Assembly (NCBI RefSeq): GCF_020536995.1 | Contig: NC_068366.1 | Span: forward strand, 26,902,532 to 26,966,531 | Length of the DNA stretch: 64,000 bases | Direction of reading: 5' to 3' | Source: Dreissena polymorpha | Lineage: Eukaryota > Mollusca > Bivalvia > Myida > Dreissenidae | Shown: positions 11,457 to 21,789 of the stretch, one piece after another | Layout: every line of letters starts with the position of its first letter | Numbering within the stretch: position 1 is the stretch's first letter | Made by a program: the position numbers and the translations under genes | Notes under the pieces: generated by a model | Databases searched by the model: none | Seen by the model: only the letters and a program-made list of their open reading frames with translations | What the model was told of the DNA's origin: nothing

Positions 11457-11460
11457 TTAA

Positions 11461-12839
11461 GAAAATCCCTGGAGTTGGTACTGTGCATCATTTAAGATTC
11501 CTCTTTGTAGCCTTGACCTTAAGTCATTTAATCTTGTTTGTTAATTTCAATTTCAGCTGGCACTACATGTTTTTGCCTTTATATGTTTGAACAAATAAAA
11601 TGGGCATCAAATCCTTTAAGCAAACAAACAATTGACTCTGGGATACGGCCTTACCTTTCAAAAGGGGAAAATACCATGTGACGGGCACTTTTGGGGAAAA
11701 ATTGCAATAAATTGTCATAAACCGAAGGTTAATTACATGTAATAACCATTATTTGCTCCACTTAAAAGCTGTAGCTTTTTATATGGCTTTCACCTACCAC
11801 AAGTGATTGGAGCTATACTGCAATCACTGTGTCTGTCTGTCCCACATGGGTTTATGAATAAAATAAAACATTTCAAGTTTCAAATGCTTAACTGTTCCCT
11901 GGAATTGTTCATGAAAAATGCCTTGTAATTTGTTTAGCAGTCACATAAACAACCAAGCTATGTAATATGGAATTTTTACACCCATTATTGCTGCTTCTTC
12001 CTGTATTTGCGCGATGATTATCTGAGATATTAACTCTATGATTCTGTATTCTCAAATCTTTTCTATAAAGAAGGAATGTAGTTGACAATTGTTAATAGTT
12101 TTATTTGATCGTTCGTCAAAAAGTTGTAATTCTGTTACTCTTGTATCTTCAATGCAATTGAGTAATTAAATAGCAATTAAATTGAATGCGTTTTAATTCC
12201 CTTTTATTATTGTTTAATTTGAGTAACAATGCTATGACGTTAAATTTTATTTACACTTAAATGTATTATGAATATTGCTGGGCCAAGTGTGAGGTTGAGC
12301 GCTCTATAACCAGGTTTAAACCCCCAATGCTTTGCATTGACCGTTCCAAGGCGGTGACCCCAGCTTTATTCATATTTTGTGTTTATGTTGGTTTGTATTG
12401 TGCTGTATTGTGCTGTTTTGTACTGTTTGGGCAATCGGTCACTTGCCTTATTAAATAAAGGACCTACTAATTGTTTTTAATGAAAATTCAATACTACTCC
12501 AGCAGCTGGAGTTTCACTTCTTTATATTGTATTATTTTTTAACCGATTTTTTTTCAAAACTTTCCCTCTGTGTCATCTGTAAAAGACTAAGATTAATATT
12601 TCTTTGCCAAAATACAGAGGAAATTTTTAATGGAATATTGATTGTTGCTTTAAAGCTTTTATGATAATCAGTAACAGAAGCAGTAACATTCAGCCATAAT
12701 TATGTATCCACACGGCTATAAACTAATACCAAGCTTCCCATTCCCCTTCTCTTCAGATACTTCCTTTCTTTCAAAGGGAAACAGTGGTGGTAAACAGATG
12801 ATATTGCAATATTGCAATACTTCTTCCTCTGCCAAAATA
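11461..12839. other. no gene seen; old repeat fragments
   Basis: Contains a short piece (11770-11850) with the GTGTCTGTCTGTCCC phrase common to the dispersed repeats, and another possible repeat near 12280-12460 (GTGAGGTTGAGCGCTC, GGCGGTGACC). The small frames here do not look like genes. Confidence 0.35.
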
Positions 12840-13320
12840 CATGTTATAAACATTGTTGGGCCTCTTATCAGTTATAAAAATTGTAGGGTCCCATATAAGA
12901 AATAAACATGTTGACACTAATTTTCAGATTTCATATAAGTCATATTGTTGAGTCTCATATATGAAATACTGTTGGGTCCCATATAAGTAATATTGTGGGG
13001 TCCCATATAAGGTATATTGTCAGGTACCATATAAGAAATATTGCTGGGTCCTATATAAGAAGTATTGTTGGGTCCCGTATAAGAAACATTGTTGGGTCCC
13101 ATATTTAAGAAATTTTGCAAGAAATATTGTCAGGTACCATATTATATAAGAAATATTGTTGGGTCCTATATAAGAAGTATTGTTGGGTCCCATATAAAAA
13201 ACATTGTTGGGTCCCATATATAAAAAGTATTGTAAGAAATATTGTTTGATCTCATATAAGAAACATTGTTGGGTCCCATATACGTAAAAAGCATCGTTGG
13301 GTCCAACATAAAAAATACAA
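12840..13320. repeat. 24-bp minisatellite, array 1
   Basis: Imperfect tandem copies of a 24-base unit (ATTGTTGGGTCCCATATAAG plus AAAT), with some units lengthened or cut. Because 24 is a multiple of 3, the minus strand shows open frames of 67 and 102 codons that read an eight-residue repeat (YMGPNNxS). Arrays 2 and 3 are at 17690 and 19708. Confidence 0.9.
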
Positions 13321-13870
13321 GTTGACATTCTAGGGTCCCTTATAATTTAATTAACATTAAATGTATAATTAACACTTTAGGTATCCATATAAGTAATGAA
13401 AATTGTTGGGCCTGGCCCTTTATTAGAAGTAGACATGTTTACACTTAATGACTAATGTTGAGACCCATATAATTAAAATGTATTGCTAGTAGACTGAACT
13501 GCAATTTTCTAACACTGGTTTCAGTGACACACATTCACTGTGCAGATTTCTACTAAATATGTGTTGTTTTAATCTCAAAATTAGTCTTGAGGGTTAATTG
13601 ACACACCCATTAAATTATTTCCTTATAACCATATGGTATCCGTTGTTAATTCGAATGTTATTTATCATTTTGCCGTTCATCGTAATTTCTTTTCTGCTTG
13701 CCACCATCTTGGACGATGACGTAAATACAGGCATGCTCAATCACTATACATTGACCACTGCCAGTATCCTCCGCAATATAGACAATCCCAGAATCGATAA
13801 TAAGGGCGCCGCCATATTGGCTATTACGTATTTTTGAGTAGTGACTTAATGGACTTTCCTACATTAATAG
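13321..13870. other. no gene seen before the SET exon
   Basis: The right part ends in a usable acceptor (TTTCCTACATTAATAG, ending at 13870). The frame at 13598-13837 has a hydrophobic start but no family I can name. Confidence 0.35.
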
Positions 13871-14004
13871 ATAGTGACATCTACAATTATTTTGTGCTGA
13901 AAATGAACACACAAAAACCATACCTATGCTTATTTGCTCAAAGAGACATTCAGACAGGAGAGGAGCTTCTTTATGACTATAGTGTGTCTGATCTACCATG
14001 GAAG
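13871..14004 (+). CDS. SET-domain exon (C-terminal half of the catalytic domain)
   Basis: 134 bases: two bases finishing a codon, then 44 codons. The acceptor TTAATAG ends at 13870 and the donor GTTAGT starts at 14005. The peptide holds the end of a SET domain: KPYLCLFAQRDIQTGEELLY followed by DYSVSDLPWK. G-E-E-L-x-Y-D-Y is the conserved motif that closes the SET fold and lines the substrate lysine channel. Human KMT5A has PHLILIASRDIAAGEELLYD here. Protein-lysine methylation is the family role. The N-terminal SET half, with the cofactor-binding residues, is not convincingly present (see 9660), so activity cannot be inferred. Two exons downstream keep the frame. Confidence 0.75.
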
Positions 14005-14161
14005 GTTAGTTATATCATATACATCATATTTAATAAATAGATGATGCCATTATCATGAAGAAGCACACATGAATGGATGTCAAACTACTAACATAACTTT
14101 TGTCATCAAACAGCTTATGGCTTTTCGCTAACATAATTGTATCCTCAAAAACAGCTGTTAA

Positions 14162-14298
14162 CCCTTTGCATGCTGGGAAATGTGTCTCCTGCTCTAATTC
14201 ATCTGCTGAATTTCAAAAATTAGCATTTTCTTCGAGTTTTTTTCATAGAATATTATTAGAATAGCAAACAGTTTGGATCCTGATGAGACGCCACATTC
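14162..14298. mobile_element. left half of the TTAA hairpin MITE
   Basis: TTAA at 14158-14161, then CCCTTTGCATGCTGGGAA and the left palindrome arm, as in the element at 11252. The match stops at the hairpin tip (GCCACATTCT); the right arm and right end are absent. Confidence 0.75.
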
Positions 14299-14552
14299 TT
14301 ATTTTTTCCCTGTAACAAAAAGGAAAGAGCATTTATACATTTGTATTTGGTATCTAGCGTCTCTAATTGGTCCACTATCAGGATTGTTTAAATAATGCCC
14401 CTTTGGTTAAAATTTGCTCCTTCCTTGGAGATCACATCTTTTACAAAAATTAATGAGCTATCAGATTCATCTTATGTTCCAAGTTAATCAACCCCACAAA
14501 TCAATAAGAGTTCAGCAATCTTTATTATAGCTGTTGATCAATATTGGGCTTT

Positions 14553-14826
14553 TTTATGTCCCCCACTATAGTAGTGGGGGACATATTGTTTTTGCCCTGT
14601 CTGTTGGTCTGTTGGTTGGTTGGTTGGTCTGCTGGTTGGTTTGCGCCAACTTTAACATTTTGCAATAACTTTTGCTATATTGAAGATAGCAACTTCATAT
14701 TTGGCATGCATGTGTATCTCATGAAGCTGCACATTTTGAGTGGTGAAGGGTCAAGGTCATCCTTCAAGGTCAAACGTCATATAGGGGGACATTGTGTTTC
14801 ACAAACACATCTTGTTGGACCTTTTG
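14553..14826 (+). repeat. dispersed repeat, ATGTCCCCCACTATAGTAG family
   Basis: Begins with an inverted C/G-rich pair (TCCCCCACTATAGTAGTGGG), then a GTTGGTCTG run, a stretch about TTTAACATTTTGCAATAAC, and an end with TCAAGGTCATCC and ACAAACACATCTTGTT. Related copies are at 17092 and 21192. Unclassified; it may be non-autonomous. Confidence 0.75.
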
Positions 14827-14893
14827 TTTAGTCTTGTGTTATCTGGTACCTTTTATAAAATCAATATTAAGTTACTTTTGCAATAATTTGTAG

Positions 14894-14909
14894 GAAAAGA
14901 AAGCCAATG
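14894..14909 (+). CDS. possible 16-base micro-exon after the SET exon
   Basis: GAAAAGAAAGCCAATG lies between an acceptor (TTTGTAG) and a good donor (GTATGT). It starts in phase 0, as the SET exon leaves it, reads EKKAN, and leaves one base. The exon at 19430 needs exactly one base. The fit of both phases is the main support; the exon is very short, so chance cannot be excluded. Confidence 0.35.
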
Positions 14910-14911
14910 GT

Positions 14912-15207
14912 ATGTTTAGTTCACAGTTTTTAATGGATGTAATGATACTTTGAATGGTAATATTGGGAAGTAAGTAGGTAAATATTCTTGTTTAAATTGT
15001 CTAATTATTGAGTAAGCCAATCTTGTGAAATACAATTTAGCAGAACGTTCAAAGAAAATAAGTTTTTATGGCCAACTTCGCATCATGGTTGTCAGTTTTT
15101 TTCAAGGCTGATAAATAGTTATGATAATTTCAATACTGTCAAAAGTATGCAAATGATAGTTGGCACACATATTCATGTACATCTCTTAGGAAAAAAGCAA
15201 CATAACT
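14912..15207. other. intron, nothing seen
   Basis: AT-rich sequence without frames or repeats that I recognise. Confidence 0.35.
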
Positions 15208-15211
15208 TTAA

Positions 15212-15694
15212 GCGGGTATATTCGATTTTTAAATGCGTTAAATTGTAATATATTGAAACAAATATGCTATAATAACACGCAATATGCAAGAAAAATGATA
15301 CATTTAAGACGAATTTCATAAAATGCAGCAAATGCAAACTTGCGCACCAAGCTGATTGTGACGAAGATAATTCGTACATATTTTCCTACAATAACCGATG
15401 CATTCGTCTTTTAAGTAAGTGTTCGTGTGTCGTATGAATCAATATCGCTGCAGGAATTTAAAATGAACCGTTAAACTAAATTTAGATTCACATCTTACAT
15501 GCATGATATACATGCTGGCGAATTCGGCTGTACAGGCTTTTTCGATTTCAATTTTAAATATTCTGCTTATTTCGCATTTTCCGACAAATGTTCTTCTTTA
15601 CTTGTATTTTAGTTTATTTGAAATATATGTATAATAAGTTTTTTGCACATTTTATATTAATTAATAAATATTTGACAAGATCGTATATACCCGC
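15212..15694. mobile_element. MITE with GCGGGTATAT ends
   Basis: GCGGGTATATTCGAT at the left is the inverse of ATCGTATATACCCGC at the right (one mismatch). Both ends are flanked by TTTAA (15207-15211, 15695-15699), so a TTAA-type or 5-bp duplication is likely. The 483-bp interior is non-coding and shares blocks with 8890-9040. Confidence 0.65.
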
Positions 15695-15829
15695 TTTAAA
15701 TGGTCTGCCACCTAGGGCAAACATGTATATGATACTTGAATTATCCAGTGAATGGCAAAATCAAATTCAAAGGTATCATTACAGCCTGCTTGTTAAGATT
15801 TAATTTCATGTTAGTTTGCATCTTTTCAT

Positions 15830-17084
15830 TTTTAGCTCATCTATTTTTTGAAAAAAAATTATGAGCTATTGTCATCACCTTGGCGTAGGCGTCCGATTAA
15901 GTTTTGCATTTACAGGGGTTTTTCTGTCTATTTTGGGAAAAGGAGTCTGACCAAATTGGGAATTTTTTATCGACACAATTGGCCATTTTGGGAAATTTTG
16001 CTTCGATTAAACAGCTCATTTGGGAAAAAATAGTGAATATATCATGCTTAAATAATTCAGTAGTTTAACAAATAAATTTGTTTTTATTTGTTATTTTGTC
16101 TTCTTTATATAAACAGATGCAATATTGGGCGTGTTCAACGTTTATTCAAGTACTGCATTTTTGTTTATTAGTTACAGTTACACTCTGAGATAAGAACTGA
16201 ACAGTCAAAACCTTATAGCAGATATTTTTTACCAAAACAAACACTGGTTAGTCACACAAGTTATAAGACACTTCATTCTTTAAAGAAAAAAAAATAATTT
16301 TTTTTTTGGAAGTTGGGACTTTTTTTTAATATTTTGGTTTGGGATCGGGTCCGTTTGCTTTGGGAGTGCCTCCGTTTTCCGGAGGCGCAGACAGTGCTGA
16401 AAACCCCCTGATTTAGGTCCACTTTACTCATTAAGTATCAATGCTTTTGCATTCAAACTTGGTACACTTACTAACTATCAAGAGGGGACTGGGCAGGCAA
16501 AGTTAGATAACTCTGGCGTGCATTTTGACAGAATTATGTGCCCTTTTTATACTTAGAAAATTGAAAATTTGGTTAAGTTTTGTGTTTAGGTCCACTTTAT
16601 TCCGTAAGTATCAAAGCTATTGCTTTCATACTTGCAACACTTGTTAACTATCATAAGGGGACTGTGCAGGCAAAGTCATGCAACTCTGACTGGCATTCTG
16701 ACGGAATTATGGGCCCTTTATACTTAGAAAATTGAAGATTTGGTTATGTGAATTTTGTGTTTAGATCCATTTTACTTCTAAAGTATCAAGGTTATTGATT
16801 CTAAACTTCAAATACTTTCATGCTATCATGAGGGTACTGTACCTGGCAAGTTGAATTTTACCTTGACCTTTGAATGACCTTGACTCTCAAGGTCAAATTA
16901 TTTAATTTTGCTAAAATTGCCATAACTTCTTTATTTATGATTAGATTTGACTGATAATTTGACAAAACAACTCTTAACTGACATACCACAATAGACTCCC
17001 CCCACCTTATAAATGACCACCACACCCTTACACTATACCCCCCTCCCCCCCCCCCCCCCCCACCACCACCCAGCCCATTTTATT
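15830..17084 (+). repeat. dispersed repeat, TTTAGCTCATCTATTT family, copy 1
   Basis: Starts TTTAGCTCATC, then ATGAGCTATTGTCATCACC. It contains repeated blocks of about 165 bp (TTTAGGTCCACTTTA.., CTTGGTACACTTAC.., AGGGGACTGGGCAGGC..), then a TGACCTTGACTCTCAAGGTC stretch and a C-rich tract at 17039-17063. A fuller copy is at 58111-59440. A foreign AT-rich piece with poor match lies at about 15930-16390. Confidence 0.75.
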
Positions 17085-17091
17085 TTTTATG

Positions 17092-17250
17092 TTCCCATTC
17101 ACTATAGTGGGGGACATATGGATTTTCCCCTGTTGGTCTGTTTCTGCCAACTTTAACATTTTGCAATCACTTTTGCTATATTGAAGAAAGCTACTTCATA
17201 TTTGGCATGTATGTGTTTTTCATGGAGCTGCACATTTTGAGTGGTACTTT
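17092..17250 (+). repeat. fragment of the ATAGTGGGGGACATA dispersed repeat
   Basis: Matches the first 200 bases of the repeat at 14553 (CACTATAGTGGGGGACATA, GCCAACTTTAACATTTTGCA, CACATTTTGAGTGGT), then breaks off. Confidence 0.7.
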
Positions 17251-17689
17251 CTGATAATGGGTTAAAATGAAAGTGAATATCTGTTAACAGTTGCACTGCA
17301 TAAGCATGAAACAAATTGCCTGGATTATTTCATTTATTTTTCTTACACATACTGCTCTGATAGGGAATACATGTTATAAACATGACTTGCGAGTTTTTCA
17401 CACCTTTATTGACATTACACAACAGATTAACACCAATGAGCTGTCGAAAGTCGTTTAACCTCTATGCCATTAAAATCTGTTAAATGGACGAATAAAGCAT
17501 TAAGCTGTGATCTTCGCCATCTTTGTACCAGATTGCAGAATTTCCAATTTCAGATTTCCAGTTTGCGAAGTCATTTTTGCCAATTCCCAATGGGCAGAAT
17601 ATTTATTTATTAGGTTGTTTACGATGTATCCTTGTTTGAAGCTTTATTATTGCAATATTTCTGCCTAAATACATGTAATAAGAATTGTT
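17251..17689. other. intron, nothing seen
   Basis: No gene or repeat recognised. The right end (17640-17690) is paralogous to the sequence before the first 24-bp array. Confidence 0.35.
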
Positions 17690-17990
17690 GGGCCTCTTAC
17701 AAGTAATAAACATTGTAGGGTCCCATATAAGAAATAAACATGTTTACACTAATTTTCGGGTCTCATATAAGTAATATTGTTGGGTCCCATATAAGAAATA
17801 CTGTTGAGTCCCATATAAGAAGTATTATAAGAAATATTGTTGGGTCCTATATTAGAAGTATTGTTGGGTCCCATATACGAAACATTGTTGGGTCCCATGT
17901 ATAATAAGCATTGTAAGAAATATTGTCAGGTACCATATAAGAAATATTGTTGGGTCCTATAAGAAGTATTGCTGGGTCCCATTTTAGAAA
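17690..17990. repeat. 24-bp minisatellite, array 2
   Basis: Same unit as at 12840. The first units and the non-repetitive lead-in (AATAAACATGTTTACACTAA) also match, so the array came by segmental duplication rather than arising anew. Confidence 0.9.
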
Positions 17991-18084
17991 CGGGTTTTTT
18001 ACCTTCTATAACAGACGCCGAACTAGGCTGTTTGTTTCCCCTTTCTGGTCAAAAAAATTCCACCTAAAAAAAATTATATATTTA

Positions 18085-18170
18085 TTTTTAGCTCCATCTG
18101 GCCAGCGGGGCTTATGTCATGGTCCTGTGTCCGTCGTGTGTCCATGCGTGCGTTAACTTTTTCTTTAAAC
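18085..18170 (+). repeat. fragment of a TTTAGCTCCATCTGGCC dispersed repeat
   Basis: The start phrase and the GTGTCCGTCGTGTGTCC run resemble the openings of the dispersed repeats elsewhere in the window; only the beginning is present. Confidence 0.45.
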
Positions 18171-18629
18171 ATCTTCTTCTTCTTCTTTTTACAGTTTTGA
18201 GCACGAACAGTCCGTTTTTCACGATTTAAAACGGCCGTTTTTGTAAATATTCACGGACATGAAAGGATTGTGAATTGGCCGTGTCAAAATTGTGAAATGT
18301 CCGTCCATGGCCAATCGCAAAGAAGGAAAAAAAGCCCTAAATCCACAACGAATACAATGACACAATACAACATAAAGCTAATTATGGCATGTTCACAGAC
18401 ATTCAAATATTTTGCAGAAATGCATTTGCCGTTGTTATACATTTTTATACACGTATAATATGTACGTAAAAACGACACCCTTCTATTACTCATCATATTA
18501 AGGGTTGCGGCATGTGGATATTGTCTTTAACATCTTGAATGGCAAAAAGGGATTTTTGTCCGGAAATGAAGGATTTTTTGGCTGTTTTAAAGAATTTGAA
18601 GTATTATAAAATTGTTTATAAGTTTTGTC
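18171..18629. other. intron, nothing seen
   Basis: Short frames only. A CTTCTTCTTCTTC run lies at 18173-18187. Confidence 0.3.
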
Positions 18630-18735
18630 ACAGTGTATATGGGTTCCTCTACCCCTCCAGTGCACATATTACTCCTCGTCAAATTTTTCTTGGTCATACG
18701 TGCACTGTTTGGGTAGAGGAACCAATATACACTGT
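18630..18735. mobile_element. short palindromic MITE
   Basis: Arms ACAGTGTATATGGGTTCCTC..TACCC and the inverse GGGTA..GAGGAACCAATATACA at the right differ by one base over 25. The match continues imperfectly inward (CAGTGCAC / GTGCACTG) to about 42 bases. Total 106 bp with no room for coding. Confidence 0.65.
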
Positions 18736-19429
18736 AAACAAAAAACTATAACTTATGATATACATAACAGCAAAACTTCAGTTGTAATGTCCAATATACT
18801 TTTCTGTAGATTTCAGTAAGACCCACCAATGGATAATAATATCAAGGCCCAACTGTTGACTATATACTTATATATATGTGGCGCGTTTCTGAAAAAGGCC
18901 CCTTTTGTGTGAACGTCAAATAACGGAGAAATGACGTTGTGAAGATATGCATTATTTTCCGACGTTTAAAAATTATTTTAGACAAACATCACACAAATTT
19001 AATCACTATGCTAATTCATTTAATTTAGAACGTGTAACAATACAAATTGGCCATATTACATGTATAGTAGTAAACAACGGACAAAACTTCTTGCAAAATT
19101 ATATCGTCAAAATAGTTGCATTGATATAAAAACATTTTTAGAGTTCACACAGCATCTCTTCAAAATTATAGGTTTGAACAAGTTTTCATTTGATCATATA
19201 AAACGTGTACATTATCTGAATAGGAAAAGAACGAACTTTAAGAACATTTTAAAAACTCAATTTATTTTTGTCACATTCATATGGCCTTTTTTTCTGAACC
19301 ATGTCACGTAAACATAATAGCAAAACCTTCTGTTATCCAAGCCAATATATATTTTCTATAGATTTCAGCAAGACCCACCAATGGATAATAGACATACAAG
19401 ACCCCACTGTTGACATTATATGTTTACAG
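18736..19429. other. intron with a duplicated flank
   Basis: 18764-18880 and 19312-19429 are two copies of the same intron sequence (AGACCCACCAATGGATAATA..CCACTGTTGAC). The stretch between them, 18880-19311, has no copy elsewhere in the window and is probably an insertion. Only the right-hand copy leads into an exon. Confidence 0.5.
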
Positions 19430-19693
19430 TCATTGAGGCAACTGTTGAAGACACCCACAGTCTAGAATCTATACAGGAGTCAGAGCCTCTCATGATACAA
19501 CATGCCAGTGTTGACTGTGCTGATCATATGCAATCTACAGGTTTCACTTTGGTTCTTTCAGAGTCCATGTCAACTGCTGACAGTGAAGAGCCAGGCAGTC
19601 TGACCCATGATAGGAGGGAGCCAAGTGAAGAGCCAGCCAGTCTGACCCATGCTAGGAGGGAGCCAAGTGAAGAGCCAGCCAGTCTGACCCATG
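19430..19693 (+). CDS. Glu/Ser-rich exon, copy A
   Basis: 264 bases, entering and leaving in phase 1. The acceptor TTTACAG ends at 19429 and the donor GTATTT starts at 19694. It reads VIEATVEDTHSL, then ESIQESEPLMIQHASVDCAD, a hydrophobic patch FTLVLSESMS, and 14-residue tandem repeats (SLTHDRREPSEEPA). The composition predicts a disordered acidic linker. Two further copies (24962, 25861) differ mainly at the start and in repeat number. A symmetric 1-1 exon can be duplicated without breaking the frame, which is what seems to have happened. No family recognised. Confidence 0.55.
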
Positions 19694-19707
19694 GTATTTC
19701 TGTTATC

Positions 19708-19880
19708 TGTTGGGCCTTTTACAAGTAATAAACATCGTAGGGTCCCCATATAAGAAATAAACATGTTTACACTAATTTTCGGGTCTCATATAAGTAATAT
19801 TGTTGGGTCCCATATAAGAAATACTGTTGAGTCTCATATAAGAAAGTATTGTAAGAAATATTGTCTGGTACCATATAAGA
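19708..19880. repeat. 24-bp minisatellite, array 3
   Basis: Begins 14 bases after the donor of exon copy A with the same lead-in as array 2 (GTAATAAACATCGTAGGGTC), followed by about four units. Confidence 0.85.
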
Positions 19881-20911
19881 CATTCTTCAAAAGTTCCAAG
19901 GTTACTTTGTCATGGCGATTTGCCAATCATTGGTTCAGCATTTCTTACTTGCTGTCAATATACCTTGAGCGACCATTGCAGTCCTTTTGTTTACTTTAGT
20001 CTTTGATACATAGATTTGTTATTTTATATTAAACTTTGCTGTTAAATCAAGAAATTGTTGTGTTGTTTTATATGTATGTATTTGCTTTGGTTCGAATATG
20101 GCCATATTAAATGTATGCAAATGTGTTATCCTTGTCAAATAAAAAATCATTTCTTGAAACATTCAAGGTTCAATATTGAACTTTCTATTTATTATTCAGT
20201 ACTTATTTTTTATTTTACAAACTGGTACAATCGTTCACAATTACTTCTAAAGTCTAGTTGTGCAAATATGGGATTGCTTAAGCCATTTAAGAATTATGGT
20301 CTTTGTTTCATATCCCTGTACAGATGAGATATTGTGACCTGAAGGTTTTCTTTATTATGGCACAATATTTATTTAGACTTTCAGCAATTATACTACATTC
20401 TCTTCCAGTTTAATGGCATACATACATACATGTATACTTCGGCTTTTATACAGAAATAAGTAATTATGTTGAATTTGCTTGCCATCAATTTGTGAATAAA
20501 TTATAATAAAAACTTTTATGGAGACCTTTGATTTTGGCAGCTTTTGTATGACAGAAAATGGTTATCTGTGAGAACCCAATAATTGATTTTAAATTGTTAG
20601 ACCCAATTGTTATATTTAACATAAATTTGGCATATATACAGGAAGTAGCTATTTTCAAAATGGCGGATCATGTAAATACCAAACCACGTGTTGGCTTTTT
20701 CAGAATTAAACATTACAAAATTTTTGACTCTGTAAATGCATGGTGTGATTACAAGAATTTGGAGCACCATAATGACTACAACTATACAGATAAAAGCTTT
20801 CTTGTGTACATCTTTTCTGTAGAAGATGCAAAACAAATTTGTTAAATTGGCAGCAAACTGGAATGATGACTGCATATTTGTGAATATAATCAAGAATTAA
20901 CATGCTTATAG
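19881..20911. other. intron, no exon found
   Basis: An exon running from phase 1 to phase 0 is needed here if copy A joins the exon at 20912, and I could not find one. The 95-codon frame at 20558-20845 has no recognisable domain. Confidence 0.4.
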
Positions 20912-21025
20912 ATTCTTGACATGACTCATGGTGAACTAAAATTGCTTGCAAAGCATCTGGGACATGATGTGAAGACCCACAAGGAATATTATCAGTTGTC
21001 TTCCAGTACCATGGAACTCTCAAAG
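20912..21025 (+). CDS. tyrosine-recombinase-like exon (LGH..Y box)
   Basis: 114 bases, phase 0 to 0. The acceptor CTTATAG ends at 20911 and the donor GTATAT starts at 21026. It reads ILDMTHGELKLLAKHLGH, then DVKTHKEYYQLSSSTMELSK. The H-L-G-H-x4-H-x2-Y-Y layout has the shape of the last catalytic box of tyrosine recombinases (LGH, then the Tyr nucleophile). As I recall, Crypton-derived proteins in fish and molluscs carry very similar text (LAKHLGHD..H..YYRL..AKVS). The arginine-bearing first half of the domain was not found in the window. It is likely a domesticated or decayed recombinase-derived domain; catalytic function is not implied. Confidence 0.65.
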
Positions 21026-21191
21026 GTATATATTTCATTAATAAAAATCTTTAAATTTTCCATACACAGATATTTGAAAAACTAAATGCTATATTGTAAC
21101 TAAGAGGGCTAAAAGAAAGAATAATTAACAGGCAGCCACAGTAAGACCATATCTGATGTTGACTTTGACTAGTATGCTTTGCATTAATGGC

Positions 21192-21486
21192 TTTTTATGC
21201 CCCCTGGATCGAATGAACGGGGGTATATTGTTTTTGGCTTGTCTTTCTTTGTATGTGTGTGCGTGTCAAGGTGTGTGTGTGTGTCCAAAACTTTTACCAA
21301 AACTTAAACGTTTGATCATAACTTTTGAAATATTGAAACAGCAACTTGATATTTGGATTACATGCGTATCTCATGGACCTGCACATTTGAGTGGTGAAAG
21401 GTCAATGTCATCCTTCAAGGTCAAAGGTCAAATAAAAAAAAGCGGCACAGTAGGGGCATTGTGTTTCTTACAAACACATCTCTTGT
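21192..21486 (+). repeat. dispersed repeat, ATGCCCCCTGGATCG variant
   Basis: ATGCCCCCTGG..GGGGGTATATTG start, a GTGTGTGTGTG run, GTGGTGAAAGGTCAATGTC, and an ACAAACACATCTCTTGTTG end as in the repeat at 14553. Confidence 0.7.
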
Positions 21487-21789
21487 TGTGAGTGTGTTTT
21501 GTGCTACAACCAATGTCCATGCCAAGGTGGAAACTCTCCAGTTCATGTTATTGTTGTTTTGTCTATTTAGCCCTCATTGTCATACTGTTTAGTGTTGTCT
21601 GCTAATTTGTTGCCATTGTTGACTATTTTATATTATTGTGGCTTTTCTTCATTTATTCAATGGGAATTTTGGTCACTGACCAGCTTTTCATTAATTAAGT
21701 TCTTTTACCGAAATGGTATCAAAAAATGCAATATCTAAAGGCAGTACATCACACAAGCTAGCATTAATATAAAGCGTAATTATACCCAC
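21487..21789. other. intron, nothing seen
   Basis: No gene or repeat recognised. Confidence 0.3.

Noticed and set aside
12917-13328. Repeat-peptide precursor on the minus strand (YMGPNN repeats)
   Set aside because: The frame follows from a 24-bp unit; there is no signal peptide, dibasic cleavage site or splice support.
20558-20845. The missing exon between copy A and the recombinase-like exon
   Set aside because: Phases do not fit with any acceptor or donor there, and the text lacks the arginine-bearing recombinase motif.
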